From the NCBI GenBank assembly GCA_949286445.1, contig CASECL010000287.1:1-22886 (forward strand): 22,886 nucleotides of DNA. The letters are read 5' to 3'. This document shows, in pieces, positions 6,758 to 14,746 of this stretch. This stretch comes from an uncultured bacterium. GTDB lineage: Bacteria > Verrucomicrobiota > Lentisphaeria > Victivallales > Victivallaceae. How positions within the stretch are numbered: position 1 is the stretch's first letter; the number at the start of each line of letters is the position of its first letter. The notes below the pieces were generated by a model that searched no databases, had not been told where the DNA came from, and saw nothing but the letters and a program-made list of their open reading frames with translations. Made by a program: the position numbers and the translations under genes.

Positions 6758-7401
6758 AGAAGAAAAATCTGATTTTTGTCGGGGCTCCCGGAGCCGGTAA
6801 AGGTACGTTTTCTGCAATTCTGCTGGAAAAGCATCCTTTGGCACATATCTCAACCGGAGATATTCTGCGCAATGAAATTAAAAATGACACCCCCCTCGGC
6901 CGTGAAGCCGCGGTGCTGATGAAAGAGGGTAAACTTGTGCCGGATGAAATTGTCGCCGGTATGGTGAAAAAACGCCTGGCGGAAAAAGATTGCGAAAACG
7001 GTTTTATTCTTGACGGTTTCCCCCGTACGGTAAAACAGGCCGAACTGTTGGAAGAGGCGTTGAAAGAACTTGGCCGCAAGCTTGATGCGGTTATTTATTT
7101 CAAGGTGCCGGATGAAACACTGCTGCAGCGGCTCACTGCCCGTCAGAACTGCAAAAAATGCGGTGCTATTTTCAATAAGCTTTTTATGCCGTCCAAAAAG
7201 GAAAATGTCTGTGATCATTGCGGCGGAGAACTTTTCCAGCGTCCGGATGACTCGCTGGAGACTGCGAAATCCCGTTTGGAAGTGTTTTACAAACAGACCA
7301 GCCCGCTGATCGAATATTATGACGGCAAAAGTTTGCTTATGTCAATAACTGAGCTGGACAAGGATAAAATCACCGCCCAACTCTTCGCTGAACTTGAATA
7401 A
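6751..7401 (+). CDS. adk: adenylate kinase (zinc-LID type)
   Basis: Balances AMP, ADP and ATP in the cytoplasm. The 216-residue protein has the P-loop GAPGAGKGT (11-19), the NMP-binding STGDILR (35-41), DGFPRT (88-93) and a long LID domain. The LID has four cysteines (C134, C137, C154, C157) in CKKCG and CDHCG, the structural zinc site of many bacterial Adk proteins. The start lies within the end of hisS, and GGAGGAG in the last hisS codons serves as ribosome binding site eleven bases upstream, implying coupled translation. Next comes map, after a 27-base gap. Confidence 0.97.
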   Translation: MLKKKNLIFVGAPGAGKGTFSAILLEKHPLAHISTGDILRNEIKNDTPLGREAAVLMKEGKLVPDEIVAGMVKKRLAEKDCENGFILDGFPRTVKQAELLEEALKELGRKLDAVIYFKVPDETLLQRLTARQNCKKCGAIFNKLFMPSKKENVCDHCGGELFQRPDDSLETAKSRLEVFYKQTSPLIEYYDGKSLLMSITELDKDKITAQLFAELE

Positions 7402-7428
7402 TTCCGGAAAGGATACGGTGCCTGTAAT

Positions 7429-8202
7429 ATGTCGGCAGCATGTGTCATTCATACTCCGGAGGAAATAAAAAAAATACGCCGGGCCTGCGCTCTTACTGCA
7501 CAGGTTCGTGACGCGTTGGCAAAGGAATGCCGGGCCGGAATGAGTACCCGGGAAGTGGATATGCTGGCGGGGGTGCTTATCGCTGAAACCGGCGGGAGGA
7601 GCGCATTCCGCAATTACCACGGTTATCCGGGAGAAATTTGCATTTCGGTCAACGATGAAGTGGTTCACGGGATTGGCCGGGATGACCGGATATTGCAGGA
7701 GACGGATATTGTCAGTCTCGATCTCGGCGTGGCCATTGACGGCGCGGTGGGAGATACTGCGATAACTTTGACTTTGGGGGCTGAACCGTCAGCAGATGTT
7801 AAACGTTTGCTGGAGGGAACCCGGCGTGCGCTGGAAAGGGGAATCGCCGCCGCAGTATGCGGCAATTACATAAGAGACATCAGCCGGGCAGTGGAAGAGG
7901 TCGCCCGGGAATACCGTCTCGGCGTGGTGCGCGATCTGGTCGGTCACGGGGTGGGTACAAGATTGCATGAACCGCCAGAAGTACCGAATTTTGTCTGCCC
8001 CGGCAAAGGACCCCGGCTGGTGCCGGGAATGGTGTTGGCCGTGGAACCCATGTTCAACCTGGGGACCTTCCGGGTTACCACAGACAGGGTTGACGGCTGG
8101 ACGGTAAGGACTTGCGACCATAAGTGGTCGGCTCATTTCGAACATTCAATTCTTATAACAGAAAATAAACCGGAGATTTTAACGTGGCAAAAGACGACGT
8201 AA
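7429..8202 (+). CDS. map: type I methionine aminopeptidase
   Basis: Removes the N-terminal methionine from new proteins. The 257-residue protein keeps the five metal ligands of the pita-bread fold: D98 (SLDLG), D109 (VGDTA), H173 (VGHGVG), E206 (AVEPMF) and E238 (FEHS), plus the substrate histidine H80 (VVHGIG). The ATG has no well-spaced ribosome binding site; AAAGGA lies fifteen bases away, so coupling to adk is likely. There is no N-terminal zinc-finger extension. The last 19 bases overlap infA. The insertion DRVDGWTVRTCDHKWSAH before the last ligand is normal for type I enzymes. Confidence 0.96.
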   Translation: MSAACVIHTPEEIKKIRRACALTAQVRDALAKECRAGMSTREVDMLAGVLIAETGGRSAFRNYHGYPGEICISVNDEVVHGIGRDDRILQETDIVSLDLGVAIDGAVGDTAITLTLGAEPSADVKRLLEGTRRALERGIAAAVCGNYIRDISRAVEEVAREYRLGVVRDLVGHGVGTRLHEPPEVPNFVCPGKGPRLVPGMVLAVEPMFNLGTFRVTTDRVDGWTVRTCDHKWSAHFEHSILITENKPEILTWQKTT

Positions 8203-8402
8203 TCCGGGTGGAGGGTATTGTCAGGGAACTGCTGCCCAACACCATGTTCAAGGTGGAGTTGCCCACCGGACACCTGATCAATGCGCATATCAGTGGAAAA
8301 ATGCGCCTCAACTTTATCCGTATTCTCCCCGGCGACGCCGTTACGCTGGAAATGTCCCCTTATGATTTGACCAAGGGGCGGATCGTTTTCCGGAAAAAAT
8401 AG
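8184..8402 (+). CDS. infA: translation initiation factor IF-1
   Basis: Single S1/OB-fold protein that binds the ribosomal A site during initiation. It is 72 residues, the usual length, beginning MAKDDVIRVEGIVRELLPN, with LPTGHLINAHISGKMR in the middle and the PYDLTKGRIVFRKK ending typical of IF-1. The start codon is GTG at 8184, with GGAG eight bases upstream; the frame overlaps the end of map by 19 bases. In many bacteria infA follows map in the ribosomal-protein operon and precedes rpmJ; here ackA follows instead. Confidence 0.97.
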   Translation: MAKDDVIRVEGIVRELLPNTMFKVELPTGHLINAHISGKMRLNFIRILPGDAVTLEMSPYDLTKGRIVFRKK

Positions 8403-8412
8403 TTTTTTACAA

Positions 8413-8418
8413 TATAAT
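8413..8418 (+). promoter_or_regulatory. possible -10 element for ackA
   Basis: A perfect TATAAT lies between infA and ackA, 27 bases before the ackA start. No good -35 is found at the right distance. An ackA-pta promoter here is plausible, but readthrough from the infA unit is equally possible, as no terminator is seen after infA. Confidence 0.35.
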
Positions 8419-8445
8419 CACACATTACAAGCAAGGGTGTATGTC

Positions 8446-9642
8446 ATGAAAGTACTGGTACTTAATGCCGGAAGTTCCTCAATGAAGTTCACGTTGTTCT
8501 CCATGGCCAATGAGACGGTTATGGCCAAAGGACTGGTTGAACGGCTGGGAACAAGTTCCCCCAATTTGATTTACAAGCGTCCGGATGGATACAAATTTGA
8601 AGCGGTTATGCCGATTGCCAATCATGTTGAAGCGTTCAAACGCATTTGCGAACGGCTGACTGATCCCAAGGACGGGGTGATAAAGGATCTTTCTGAAATC
8701 GTCGCCATCGGCCACCGGGTGCTGCACGGCGGAGAAAAAATTACCGCTCCGGTCAAAGTGGATGCTAAAATAAAAGAGGTTATCCGGGAGTGTATCCCCC
8801 TTGGTCCGCTGCATAACCCTGCTAATCTGGCCGGCATTGAAGCCTGTGAAGAGCTTCTGCCGGGAAAGGTGAATGTGGCTGTGTTTGATACTGAATTCCA
8901 TCAGACCATGCCCCCGGAAGCTTATCTGTACGCCATTCCGTATGAATATTATGAAAAATACGGCATCCGTAAATACGGTTTCCATGGTACCAGTCACCGC
9001 TATGTGGCGATGGCTACCGCTAAATTTCTCAACCTGGAGGAAAAAGACGCCGATCTTATTACCTGCCACCTGGGCAATGGCTGCAGTATGGCGGCAATAA
9101 AAGGAGGAAAAGTCATTGATACGAGTATGGGACTTACTCCGCTTGAAGGGTTGGTAATGGGAACCCGTTCCGGAGATATTGATCCTGCCGCGGTGCTGCG
9201 TATCGCCGAACTCGGCATGAGTCCCCGTGAAGTTGATACCATGCTCAATAAAAAATCCGGTATCCTCGGAATTAGCGGTATTGGCTCCAGCGATATGCGG
9301 GATATGCTGGATGCGGCGGAAAAAGGCAATGAACGCGCCCGGCTGGCAATCAAAATGTTTGTCCGCCGGGTAGTGAAGTACATCGGTTCATATTATGTGC
9401 TTATCGGCGGAGTCAAGGCGATTGCTTTCACCGGCGGGGTAGGGGAATTCTCCCGGCCGATCCGCAAGATGATCGTGGACGGCATTGCCGCGCTCGGCGT
9501 TAAAATTGATGAAAAACGCAATGAGGAATGTTTCGGCAAAGCCGGCATCATTTCCACCGATGATTCCAAATTCAAACTGGTGGTTATGCCGACCGATGAA
9601 GAACTGATGATCGCGCGTCAGACTGTGGCGCAGATCAAGTAA
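8446..9642 (+). CDS. ackA: acetate kinase
   Basis: Interconverts acetyl phosphate plus ADP with acetate plus ATP. With pta it forms the main substrate-level ATP route of acetate-producing fermentation. The 398-residue protein keeps the catalytic residues at the standard family positions: N7 (LNAGSSS), R91 (GHRVLHGG), D148 (FDTEFH), H180 (FHGTSHR) and R241 (GTRSGDIDP); PTDEE near residue 385 supplies the metal-binding glutamate. I chose ATG at 8446 because AAGGG lies eight bases upstream and the protein then begins MKVLVLNAGSSS. A GTG three codons earlier overlaps that site. The neighbour pta is 52 bases downstream. Confidence 0.97.
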   Translation: MKVLVLNAGSSSMKFTLFSMANETVMAKGLVERLGTSSPNLIYKRPDGYKFEAVMPIANHVEAFKRICERLTDPKDGVIKDLSEIVAIGHRVLHGGEKITAPVKVDAKIKEVIRECIPLGPLHNPANLAGIEACEELLPGKVNVAVFDTEFHQTMPPEAYLYAIPYEYYEKYGIRKYGFHGTSHRYVAMATAKFLNLEEKDADLITCHLGNGCSMAAIKGGKVIDTSMGLTPLEGLVMGTRSGDIDPAAVLRIAELGMSPREVDTMLNKKSGILGISGIGSSDMRDMLDAAEKGNERARLAIKMFVRRVVKYIGSYYVLIGGVKAIAFTGGVGEFSRPIRKMIVDGIAALGVKIDEKRNEECFGKAGIISTDDSKFKLVVMPTDEELMIARQTVAQIK

Positions 9643-9694
9643 TTACCGGGCAGAACAAAACTCTTTTCAGAAAATCAGAAAGGAACAGAAGAAA

Positions 9695-10699
9695 ATGTCT
9701 GCGATTGAATTGTTCGAAAAGCGGGCCAAAGCCGCCGCTAAAGTTATCGTGCTTCCTGAAGGCATGGATCCCCGTGTCGTTGCCGCCGCCAATAAAGCGG
9801 TAGCTAACGGCATTGTTAAAAAAGCTATTGTGCTTGGCAGCGAAGATGAGCTGAATAAAGCCTGCGCTGAAGCCGGAGTGACGGAACGTCTGTTTGAAAG
9901 CGTTGATTACCTCAACAGCCCGCTTCAGGCGGATTTTGCCGGGGAATTTTTCAAAATGCGCGAAGCCAAGGGCATGACACCGGAAAAGGCCGCCGCCACG
10001 ATGAAAAACCGGATTTATTTCGGCGCGATGATGACACGCCGCGGTATTGCTGACGGTCTGGTCGCCGGAAGTATTGCTTCCACCGCGGATATGCTGCGGG
10101 CGGCTTTCCACTGCATCGGCACCCGCAAGGGTATGAAAATAGCCAGCAGTTTCTTTGTTATGGACTTGCCCCGTCCCACGGCGGCGGGAGAAAATATGCT
10201 GGTCTTTGCCGACTGCGCGGTAAATCCCAATCCGGATGCGGCTCAGTTGTGCGACATTGCCGCCGCGACAGCGGAGAGTTATCACGCTTTGTTCGGAAAA
10301 ACTCCGAAGCTGGCTTTCCTCTCCTTCTCCAGCAAAGGCAGTGCAGATCATGAAATTCTGAATAAGATAAAGGAAGCTGCACAGCTCTTCAAAGCAAGAG
10401 TTGAAGCTGAAAAGCTGGATGTTATCTGTGATGGTGAACTCCAGGCCGATGCGGCTCTGGTTCCCAAGGTCGCCGCCTCAAAAGCTCCGGACAGCCCGCT
10501 GAAAGGTGCGGCCAATGTATTGATATTCCCGGACCTCAATGCCGGAAATATCTCATACAAACTGGTGCAGCGTCTCGCCGGAGCTGATGCCTACGGGCCG
10601 GTGCTTCAGGGCTTGGCCAAGCCGCTGAATGACCTTTCCCGCGGCTGCTCTGCTGATGACATTTATGGCCAGATAGCAATAACTGCATGTCAGTGTTAA
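9695..10699 (+). CDS. pta: phosphate acetyltransferase
   Basis: Converts acetyl-CoA and phosphate to acetyl phosphate, the substrate of AckA. At 334 residues it is the short, single-domain class, without the N-terminal DRTGG region of the E. coli type. Recognisable segments are KVIVLPEGMDPRVVAAA (16-32), ADGLVAGSIASTADMLRAA (118-136), FADCAVNPNPDA, LSFSSKGSA, DGELQADAALVP, and NVLIFPDLNAGNISYKLVQ near the end, all strongly conserved in Pta. AAGGA precedes the ATG by about eleven bases. A strong terminator follows, closing the ackA-pta unit. Confidence 0.96.
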   Translation: MSAIELFEKRAKAAAKVIVLPEGMDPRVVAAANKAVANGIVKKAIVLGSEDELNKACAEAGVTERLFESVDYLNSPLQADFAGEFFKMREAKGMTPEKAAATMKNRIYFGAMMTRRGIADGLVAGSIASTADMLRAAFHCIGTRKGMKIASSFFVMDLPRPTAAGENMLVFADCAVNPNPDAAQLCDIAAATAESYHALFGKTPKLAFLSFSSKGSADHEILNKIKEAAQLFKARVEAEKLDVICDGELQADAALVPKVAASKAPDSPLKGAANVLIFPDLNAGNISYKLVQRLAGADAYGPVLQGLAKPLNDLSRGCSADDIYGQIAITACQC

Positions 10700-10712
10700 T
10701 ATTGTAAAGACG

Positions 10713-10754
10713 GCGTTTCCCGGTGAGTAATGACGGAGGGAAACGCATTTTTTT
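10713..10754 (+). terminator. rho-independent terminator after pta
   Basis: GCGTTTCCC (10713-10721) pairs perfectly with GGGAAACGC (10738-10746), followed by A and seven Ts. It ends only 24 bases before the next start codon, leaving little room for a separate promoter. Confidence 0.88.
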
Positions 10755-10778
10755 CAAGTTTGGAACCCCGGAGAGATT

Positions 10779-11894
10779 ATGGAACCTATAATTCAGTTTA
10801 AAGACAACTGGGAAGATACCAAGTCCCGCTTTATGCAATGGTGGAGACATGAGAAAATGTCCCGTCCGATGCTGCGCATCCCATGCCGGAGAGAAAAACC
10901 GCTTGCCGGGGCAGAGGATGAATTGCCTTACGATTCTCCGCTGGATAAATACACCAATATGGAAAAACGGGTGGCAAATTACCGGAATTATGTACGTACC
11001 CATGCTTTTTTGGCAGAAACTTTTCCGAATGAAAATATCGTCTGGGGACTTCCATTGATGGCGATGTATTACGGCGGGCAGCCGGAGTATTTGCCGGATA
11101 CGGTCTGGATCGGGCACTTTGTGCAGGACTGGAAGGACTTTCCCTCCTTTAAACTGGATATGAAAAATCCGGTATTGCAAAGACATATTGAGATGCTGAA
11201 AAAAGCCGGAGAGTTGGCTCAGGGAGAGTTTTTCGTCAATATCCCGGACATCATGGAACGGCTTGATGTTATTGCCTCCGTACGTGGATCGGTGGAACTT
11301 ACTTTTGACCTGGTGGACGAGCCGGAGTTGATACACCGCTATCTGGAAGAGCTGGATGTCGCCTTTGAAGAATGTTACAATGCAATGTATGATGCAGTGA
11401 AAACTCCTTCCGGGGAATGCACTATGATTGCGTTTCAGCTCTGGGCACCCGGGAAAATGGCCAAAATCCAGTGTGATTACAGTGCGTTGATGAATCCGGC
11501 CGGGTTCAACGAATTCATGCTGCCGGGATTGAAAAAACAGTGTGATTTTCTGGAATACAGCATGTATCACCTGGACGGAAAAGATGCCGTGGTTCACCTG
11601 GACAGTCTGCTGACACTGGATAAACTTAACGCGGTTCAATGGACACCGGGGGATGGGCAGCCGGACGGCGGATGTGAAAAATGGTATCCGATTTATCACA
11701 AAATCCGGGAGAAAAATAAAGGTTTGTGGGTTTATTTCTGTGACGGCACGCTTCGTGACGGAGTGGCTGCCGCAGATCGTCTGGTCAGAGAACTTGGCGG
11801 ACCGGACGGGCTTTATTTCCAATTCAATTATCCTGATTTGGATGAAAAGACCGGACGTGAACTTATTCGCCACGCCGAACAAAATTGGAATTAA
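10779..11894 (+). CDS. URO-D superfamily protein (uroporphyrinogen decarboxylase-like), unknown role
   Basis: A 371-residue protein of the uroporphyrinogen decarboxylase/methylcobamide methyltransferase superfamily. This is judged from the overall pattern, FDLVDEPELIHRYLEEL (176-192) and the C-terminal barrel strands. It does not look like a true heme enzyme, since the N-terminal arginine-rich substrate motif is not recognisable. It also lacks the HxC zinc motif of MtaA-type methyltransferases: the matching place reads VVHLDSLL (271-278), with no cysteine after the histidine. Two HLD motifs occur (264-266, 273-275). The ATG follows GGAGAG closely. It is probably co-transcribed with pepF, three bases downstream. 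Similar proteins are, from memory, common in Lentisphaerota and other gut anaerobes without a known substrate. No function is assigned. Confidence 0.75.
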   Translation: MEPIIQFKDNWEDTKSRFMQWWRHEKMSRPMLRIPCRREKPLAGAEDELPYDSPLDKYTNMEKRVANYRNYVRTHAFLAETFPNENIVWGLPLMAMYYGGQPEYLPDTVWIGHFVQDWKDFPSFKLDMKNPVLQRHIEMLKKAGELAQGEFFVNIPDIMERLDVIASVRGSVELTFDLVDEPELIHRYLEELDVAFEECYNAMYDAVKTPSGECTMIAFQLWAPGKMAKIQCDYSALMNPAGFNEFMLPGLKKQCDFLEYSMYHLDGKDAVVHLDSLLTLDKLNAVQWTPGDGQPDGGCEKWYPIYHKIREKNKGLWVYFCDGTLRDGVAAADRLVRELGGPDGLYFQFNYPDLDEKTGRELIRHAEQNWN

Positions 11895-11897
11895 AAA

Positions 11898-13679
11898 ATG
11901 AAAATGACAGAAAAACTCCCGGTTTGGGATTTGGAAAAAATTTATTCCTCGCCGGAGGCATGGGAAAAAGATTTTAATCGTATCCGTCCGGAAGCTGCGA
12001 AATTAAGCGCATTCCGCGGACATCTGGGGGACAGCGCGGAGACGCTTAAAGATGCCATTGAACAATCTGACGCATTTGACCGTCTGGTGGAAAAAGTTTA
12101 TGTTTACGCCCATTTGAAGTCCGATGAAAACACCTCTGACAATACTGCCAGGGCCAGACTGGACCGGGTGGAGGCTCTCATGGCGGAACTTTCCGGAGAA
12201 CATGCCTTTTTCACCCCGGAAATAATGGCGGTGGATGAAAAGAAAATGCAGCAATTTCTGGAATCGGAGACCTTGAGCTTCTACCGCCGCAGTCTGGAAG
12301 ATCTGCTGCGGGATAAACCACACACATTGAGTGAAAAAGAAGAACGGGTGATCGGATTGTATTCGGAAGTTCTTTCCGCTCCGGATAAAATATTCTCTCT
12401 GCTCAATGACGCGGATTTAACCTTTGGTAAAATACGCGATGCCAATGGCAAAATGGTAGAGGTAACTCATGGGAATTACCGCAAATTTCTGGAATCTTCC
12501 GACCGCAAAGTCAGACATGCCGCTTTCCGGCGTATGTTCATGGCTTACCGTAAACTGCAGAACACCTTTGCCGCCACTTTGGACGGAGCAATAAAATGTC
12601 AGGCGGTTTCGGCTAAAATGCGGAATTTCCCCAGTGTGCTGGATGCCACACTCTTTTCCGGGAAAATACCGCCGCATGTTTACCACAATCTTATTGCCGC
12701 AGTGAATGACAATATCGGTTATCTTCACAGCTATATGGAATTAAGAAGAAAAGCCCTGCAGCTGGAAAAGCTGGATATGTATGACATGGCTACTCCGCTT
12801 GCTGATGCCTGCGACCGTACATTTTCCTGCGGGGAAGCGATTGATCTGGTGAAAAAATCGCTTGCAGTTCTGGGAAAGGAATATTCTGAAGCGGCGGAAA
12901 AGGCCTTTGTCGAAAGATGGATTGATTTTCCGGAGCGCAAAGGGAAACGTTCCGGGGCGTATTCCAGCGGCATGTATGATACTTATCCATATATATTGCT
13001 TAATTTCAACGGCACGCTGGATGATGTTTTTACTCTGGCGCATGAGCTGGGGCATTCCATGCACAGTTATTTTTCTCATGCCAATCAGCCGTATCACTAT
13101 GCGGATTACAGCATAATGCTGGCGGAAGTTGCCTCAACTACCAATGAAATGCTTTTGGCGGATTACCTTTTCAAGCATACCGATGACCGGAACATGAAAC
13201 GCCATCTTCTGGCTCATCTGATTGATGAAATAAGGGCAACTTTGTACCGGCAGACCATGTTTGCTGAATTTGAACTCTGGATGCATATCAATTCTGAAAA
13301 CGGTATTCCCCTGACGCCGGAACTGCTCTGTGATAAATACGGTCAGCTCAATGCGCATTACCATGGCAATGCGGTTAAACCGGATAAACTTATCGCCTGG
13401 GAATGGGCAAGAATACCCCATTTTTATTACTGTTACTATGTTTACAAGTATGCTACCGGAATATCTGCGGCCATAGCTTTTTCCCGCAAAATACTCAACA
13501 GAGAGCCGGGAGCACTGGAAAAATATCTGGGCTTCCTCAAATCCGGCGGCAGCAAAGATTCTCTTGATACCTTGCGCGATGCCGGAGTTGATTTGTCCTC
13601 ACCGGAGCCGGTAAATGATGCGCTGGCTTACTTCGGTGACTTGGTAAAACAATTGGAGAAGGAATTGTTGAACAATTAA
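11898..13679 (+). CDS. pepF: oligoendopeptidase F (M3 family zinc peptidase)
   Basis: Cytoplasmic metallopeptidase that cuts short peptides. The 593-residue protein has the usual N-terminal helical part (LPVWDLEKIYSSPEAWEKD at 7-25), RSGAYSSGMYDTYPYILLNF (351-370) and the zinc motif HELGHSMH (382-389), with ligands H382 and H386, catalytic E383 and the third ligand E410 (AEVAST). The C-terminal HYHGNAVKPDKLIAWEWARI and YVYKYATGISAA are typical of PepF. Start is ATG at 11898 or the ATG two codons later; the ribosome binding site is weak, so coupling to the URO-D-like gene is likely. There is no signal peptide. A strong terminator follows. Confidence 0.95.
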   Translation: MKMTEKLPVWDLEKIYSSPEAWEKDFNRIRPEAAKLSAFRGHLGDSAETLKDAIEQSDAFDRLVEKVYVYAHLKSDENTSDNTARARLDRVEALMAELSGEHAFFTPEIMAVDEKKMQQFLESETLSFYRRSLEDLLRDKPHTLSEKEERVIGLYSEVLSAPDKIFSLLNDADLTFGKIRDANGKMVEVTHGNYRKFLESSDRKVRHAAFRRMFMAYRKLQNTFAATLDGAIKCQAVSAKMRNFPSVLDATLFSGKIPPHVYHNLIAAVNDNIGYLHSYMELRRKALQLEKLDMYDMATPLADACDRTFSCGEAIDLVKKSLAVLGKEYSEAAEKAFVERWIDFPERKGKRSGAYSSGMYDTYPYILLNFNGTLDDVFTLAHELGHSMHSYFSHANQPYHYADYSIMLAEVASTTNEMLLADYLFKHTDDRNMKRHLLAHLIDEIRATLYRQTMFAEFELWMHINSENGIPLTPELLCDKYGQLNAHYHGNAVKPDKLIAWEWARIPHFYYCYYVYKYATGISAAIAFSRKILNREPGALEKYLGFLKSGGSKDSLDTLRDAGVDLSSPEPVNDALAYFGDLVKQLEKELLNN

Positions 13680-13705
13680 AAAATCAACACTTTCAAACTG
13701 ATTTC

Positions 13706-13749
13706 CGGATAAAATCAATTTTCTTTGAATTGATTTTATCCGTTTTTTT
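13706..13749 (+). terminator. strong rho-independent terminator after pepF
   Basis: A perfect 15-bp stem, CGGATAAAATCAATT (13706-13720) with its complement at 13728-13742, has a 7-base loop and is followed by seven Ts. It closes the URO-D-like/pepF unit. Confidence 0.92.
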
Positions 13750-13831
13750 ATTGATTTTATTGGTTGCCCCGGGAAATAATACTTTTGCCGGTGATATTGG
13801 TTTTGTGGAGTTATATTGCCGTAAATAAAGC

Positions 13832-13869
13832 AAAAAAAATCCCCGGAGGAAATCATCTTCCTTCCGGGG
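13832..13869 (-). terminator. rho-independent terminator after the TPR gene
   Basis: On the minus strand CCCCGGA and TCCGGGG (13841-13847 and 13863-13869) form a stem, extended inward by GGAA/TTCC after a one-base offset. A run of eight Ts follows (13839-13832). It lies just after the TPR gene and faces the pepF terminator. Confidence 0.85.
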
Positions 13870-13902
13870 ACGTTTATAACACTGAATTCTTGTGCCGGCT
13901 GA

Positions 13903-14688
13903 TTACTTTTTCAAGTTGTCAATCATGCGCTGCAGGTTTGCTTTGCGTCCGGGGGAACATTCCGGCATGGCAATAGCTTTGCCGTAATACTCTCTTACTT
14001 TATCCGCTTCGCCGCGGTAACGCGCTCCATCACCGAGAACAGTATAGGCATCCACAAAGTGTGCCGGACGGGCTTTGGGATCAGCCAATACTTCCTGACA
14101 AACCTGATTGGCCTGGTCATATTTTTTCTGTGCATTCAGTGCTCTGCCCAGGTTAAGCTTGGCATTGAGAAATACGTTGTAATTGAATTTTTCCATTTTT
14201 TCAATTTCACGATAGGCCTGCTCGGCTTCTTCATATCTCTTAAGCGCAAAAAGCGTGGCACCCAAATCGTTCCAGGCATTGTCAAACACATAGTTGCTTT
14301 CCTGCTTCAGCAATTCACGCAGGACTTTTTCTGATTCAGTATAATTTCTGACTTCCCGGTAACTGCGTGCCAGGCGCAGCATGGCATTGTTTTTGATAGA
14401 AGGTGAAGTTATTTTGGTGAAGTCCAAAGTCTGGGCTACTTTAAGCGCATCCTGCTGTTTTTGCATAGAGCGCAGCACATCAACCCGGTTAATTATTGCG
14501 TTGGCCTTGGAATTTTCATCTTCTGCCAGTTTTTCCGCTTCAATAAAGTTTTTTTCCGCTTCCGCCCACTTTCTCTCACGTGATGCGGCGCGACCTGCTT
14601 CAAAGGCCTCTTTCCAAGTCTCGGCAGCTGAAGCAGAAACGATAATTCCAGCCACGGAAATAACAGACAATAACAAATACTTCTTCAT
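13903..14688 (-). CDS. secreted TPR-repeat protein
   Basis: A 261-residue protein exported to the periplasm. MKKYLLLSVISVAGIIVSASA is a clear signal peptide, probably cleaved after A21 or A22. The rest is about five tetratricopeptide repeats, visible as repeated A-x-x-L/Y patterns: EAGRAASRERKWAEAEKNF, NDLGATLFALKRYEEAEQAY, LNLGRALNAQKKYDQANQV and VLGDGARYRGEADKVREYY. TPR arrays mediate protein contacts; no enzyme domain is seen. GGAGG lies nine bases before the ATG, an excellent ribosome binding site. The gene lies 58 bases after the LacI-family gene, with a LacI-type operator candidate between, so it may be that regulator's target. The binding partner is unknown. Confidence 0.88.
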   Translation of the reverse strand: MKKYLLLSVISVAGIIVSASAAETWKEAFEAGRAASRERKWAEAEKNFIEAEKLAEDENSKANAIINRVDVLRSMQKQQDALKVAQTLDFTKITSPSIKNNAMLRLARSYREVRNYTESEKVLRELLKQESNYVFDNAWNDLGATLFALKRYEEAEQAYREIEKMEKFNYNVFLNAKLNLGRALNAQKKYDQANQVCQEVLADPKARPAHFVDAYTVLGDGARYRGEADKVREYYGKAIAMPECSPGRKANLQRMIDNLKK

Positions 14689-14722
14689 AGAAAAACCTCC
14701 TCTTTTGATTTTCTATTCCATA

Positions 14723-14736
14723 TAAAACCGTTTCCG
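14723..14736. promoter_or_regulatory. candidate LacI-family operator
   Basis: TAAAACCGTTTCCG fits the general LacI/GalR operator pattern TGNAANCGNTTNCA at eight of ten fixed positions, including the central CG. It sits in the short gap between the LacI-family gene and the TPR gene, 35 bases before the TPR start. No other gene is close. The binding partner is inferred from position only. Confidence 0.45.
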
Positions 14737-14746
14737 GTGTCTTTAC

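Noticed and set aside
8413..8445. full -10/-35 promoter for ackA
   Set aside because: The TATAAT is perfect, but no -35 hexamer is at 16-18 bases, so only a low-confidence -10 is reported.
8479..9069. 196-residue minus-strand open frame
   Set aside because: Antisense shadow of acetate kinase.
9635..10351. 238-residue minus-strand open frame
   Set aside because: Antisense to pta, which has full family motifs; no start signal or familiar domain.
10536..11882. 448-residue open frame on the minus strand
   Set aside because: It lies antisense to the well-supported URO-D-like gene, has no ribosome binding site, and its His/Phe/Ile-rich sequence looks like a shadow of plus-strand codons.
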